5,657 bases of DNA, taken from positions 1-5,657 of the forward strand of contig JAEWCA010000066.1 in the NCBI GenBank assembly GCA_023390875.1, read 5' to 3'. A program made the position numbers and the translations under genes. Of the stretch, positions 4,695 to 5,657 are shown piece after piece (position 1 is the first letter of the stretch; each line of letters starts with the position of its first letter). The notes beneath the pieces were generated by a model, which was not told the DNA's origin, did no database searches, and saw nothing but the letters and a program-made list of their open reading frames with translations. This stretch comes from Actinomycetes bacterium (GTDB taxonomy: Bacteria; Actinomycetota; Actinomycetes; Actinomycetales; Cellulomonadaceae).

Positions 4695-5657
4695 TGTCTC
4701 ACGCTAATGCCCGACTGACCCCGGCAGGCAGGTTCGTGCTCGTCTCGCGGATCGCGGCCGGTCGTCCGGTCGCTCATGTGGCCGCGGAGATGGGTGTCTC
4801 GCGCACCACGGCGTGGCGGTGGTGGCGCCGGTTCCAGGCCGAGGGCCGTGCGGGCCTGGTGGACCGCTCGAGCGTGGCCCACGGCCATCCGCGGCGCACG
4901 TCGCCGTGCATCGAGACGCGGGTGCGGATCGCGCGAATGCTCAGCCGGCGTGGTCCGGTCTGGATCGGGCACCGGCTCGGGTTGCCGGCCTCGACCGTCG
5001 GGCGGGTCCTGGCCCGCCACCGCACCCCTTTGCTGCGTGAGTGCGACCCGCTGACCGGGCAGCTGATCCGCGCCTCCCGCTCTACAGCGAACCGTTACGA
5101 GCACCCCTACCCGGGTTCGTTGGTGCACATCGACGTCAAGAAGCTCGGCCGCATCCCCGATGGTGGTGGCTGGAAGGCCCACGGTCGCGGTCAACGACCC
5201 CAACGGGGCGTGGGATACGACTTCGTGCACACCGCGATCGACGACCACTCCCGGCTGGCCTACGCCGAGATCCACCACGACGAGAAGGGCACCACCTGCG
5301 CCGGGTTCCTGACCCGCGCGGCGGCGTTCTACGCCTCCCACGGCATCACGGTGCAGCGCGTGATCAGCGACAACGCCAAGAACTACCGCCTGGCCGTCGT
5401 GTTCCACCAAGCCGCGAACGACCTCGGGATCACGCTGAAGTTCATCAAGCCGCACTGCCCGTGGACCAACGGCAAGGCCGAGCGCCTCAACCGGACACTG
5501 GCCGCGGAGTGGGCCTACAGCCGGGTTTTCACCTCCAACGACGAGCGCTCCGCGCTCTTGCCCGCCTGGCTCGCCCACTACAACCTGGAACGACCCCACC
5601 TCGGCATCGGCGGCCAACGACCCATCGACCGCGTCAACAACCCTGCGGGTCAGTACA
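4694..5657 (+). CDS. IS481-family transposase, frame open at window end
   Basis: DDE/RNase H-fold transposase that cuts and joins the IS ends. There are 321 complete codons and no stop before the window ends. The N-terminal helix-turn-helix (about 24-48) includes VAAEMGVSRTTAWRWWRRFQ. A variable linker follows, then the catalytic core. The first Asp is D147 in HIDVKKLGRIPDGGGW, followed by IDDHSR (D183, D184). The second catalytic Asp is D226 in ISDNAKNY, and the Glu is E263 in CPWTNGKAERLNRTL, with 36 residues between D226 and E263. EWAYSRVF and HYNLERPHLGIGG complete the C-terminal family signature, and the last readable residues are VNNPAGQY. All catalytic residues are present and no frameshift is seen. 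The frame runs right through the right inverted repeat, so its stop must lie in flanking DNA. The protein looks full-length for the family. Confidence 0.96.
   Translation, partial: MSHANARLTPAGRFVLVSRIAAGRPVAHVAAEMGVSRTTAWRWWRRFQAEGRAGLVDRSSVAHGHPRRTSPCIETRVRIARMLSRRGPVWIGHRLGLPASTVGRVLARHRTPLLRECDPLTGQLIRASRSTANRYEHPYPGSLVHIDVKKLGRIPDGGGWKAHGRGQRPQRGVGYDFVHTAIDDHSRLAYAEIHHDEKGTTCAGFLTRAAAFYASHGITVQRVISDNAKNYRLAVVFHQAANDLGITLKFIKPHCPWTNGKAERLNRTLAAEWAYSRVFTSNDERSALLPAWLAHYNLERPHLGIGGQRPIDRVNNPAGQY
5632..5657 (-). repeat. Right terminal inverted repeat of the IS (IRR)
   Basis: The inner block CGTCAACAAC (5632-5641) and outer block GGTCAGTACA (5648-5657) mirror those of the left end, 21 of 26 positions matching. 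It overlaps the last codons of the transposase frame. The window stops on its final base. Confidence 0.95.

Larger units (their letters stand above)
4601..5657 (+). mobile_element. IS481-family insertion sequence (1057 bp)
   Basis: The element is bounded by terminal inverted repeats that begin TGTACTGACC on the left and end GGTCAGTACA on the right, with the TGT...ACA tips usual for IS481. It encodes a single DDE transposase filling nearly all of its length. It is inserted one base past the lysoplasmalogenase stop codon in the same orientation. The right flank lies outside the window, so a target-site duplication cannot be checked, and the ends are the minimal ones supported by the inverted repeat. 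Frame and motifs are intact, so the copy may be active. Codon use (TCT, AAT, CAA, ACA) is slightly less G/C-biased than in the neighbours, consistent with an acquired element. Confidence 0.95.

Noticed and set aside
4583..5617. Minus-strand open frame of 344 codons across the IS.
   Set aside because: Antisense shadow of the transposase gene with no recognisable domain. IS481 elements carry a single transposase gene on one strand.
1..5657. CRISPR arrays, tRNA or rRNA genes, defence islands or a multi-gene novel system.
   Set aside because: No regularly spaced repeats beyond the two-copy unit at 3781-3841, no cloverleaf or rRNA-like sequence, and the only accessory element is a single IS.

Overview
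The window is high-GC DNA with strong G/C third-position bias, GTG starts on every gene, and an actinobacterial-type topoisomerase B subunit beside a DUF7455-type zinc protein. This points to an actinomycete. My impression is Cellulomonas or a related Micrococcales genus, but that is inference from style and gene order and not a computed placement. No interval longer than 300 bases lacks a gene.

Left part (1-2541): a small CxxC...CxxH zinc-ribbon protein (minus strand) is divergent, across a 141-base gap, from a complete type IIA topoisomerase B subunit (parE; topoisomerase IV or second gyrase-like B subunit). The parE start has no Shine-Dalgarno sequence. A TACGAT -10-like hexamer sits seven bases upstream, so the gene looks leaderless, and that hexamer is exactly the loop of a perfect 9-bp inverted repeat.

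Middle (2542-4599): a tandem two-domain GNAT acetyltransferase is followed by a small polytopic membrane protein of the YhhN/TMEM86 lysoplasmalogenase family. Both are on the plus strand. The 155-base gap between them holds a tandemly duplicated ~30-bp unit, each copy carrying a hairpin, ending just before the AGGAGG ribosome binding site of the second gene. Nothing shows that these genes act in one pathway.

Right part (4600-5657): an IS481-family insertion sequence starts one base after the lysoplasmalogenase stop codon, and the window ends on the last base of its right inverted repeat. It encodes one DDE transposase (D147, D226, E263) whose frame is still open at the IS end. Its Shine-Dalgarno sequence and start codon lie in the 3' arm of a long hairpin whose 5' arm is also inside the IS. 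This resembles the read-through protection known from IS10 and IS50.

I see no undescribed multi-gene system. The signals most worth checking are three non-coding structures: the parE promoter palindrome, the tandem hairpins, and the IS translational hairpin. The stop-less transposase frame is also worth checking.
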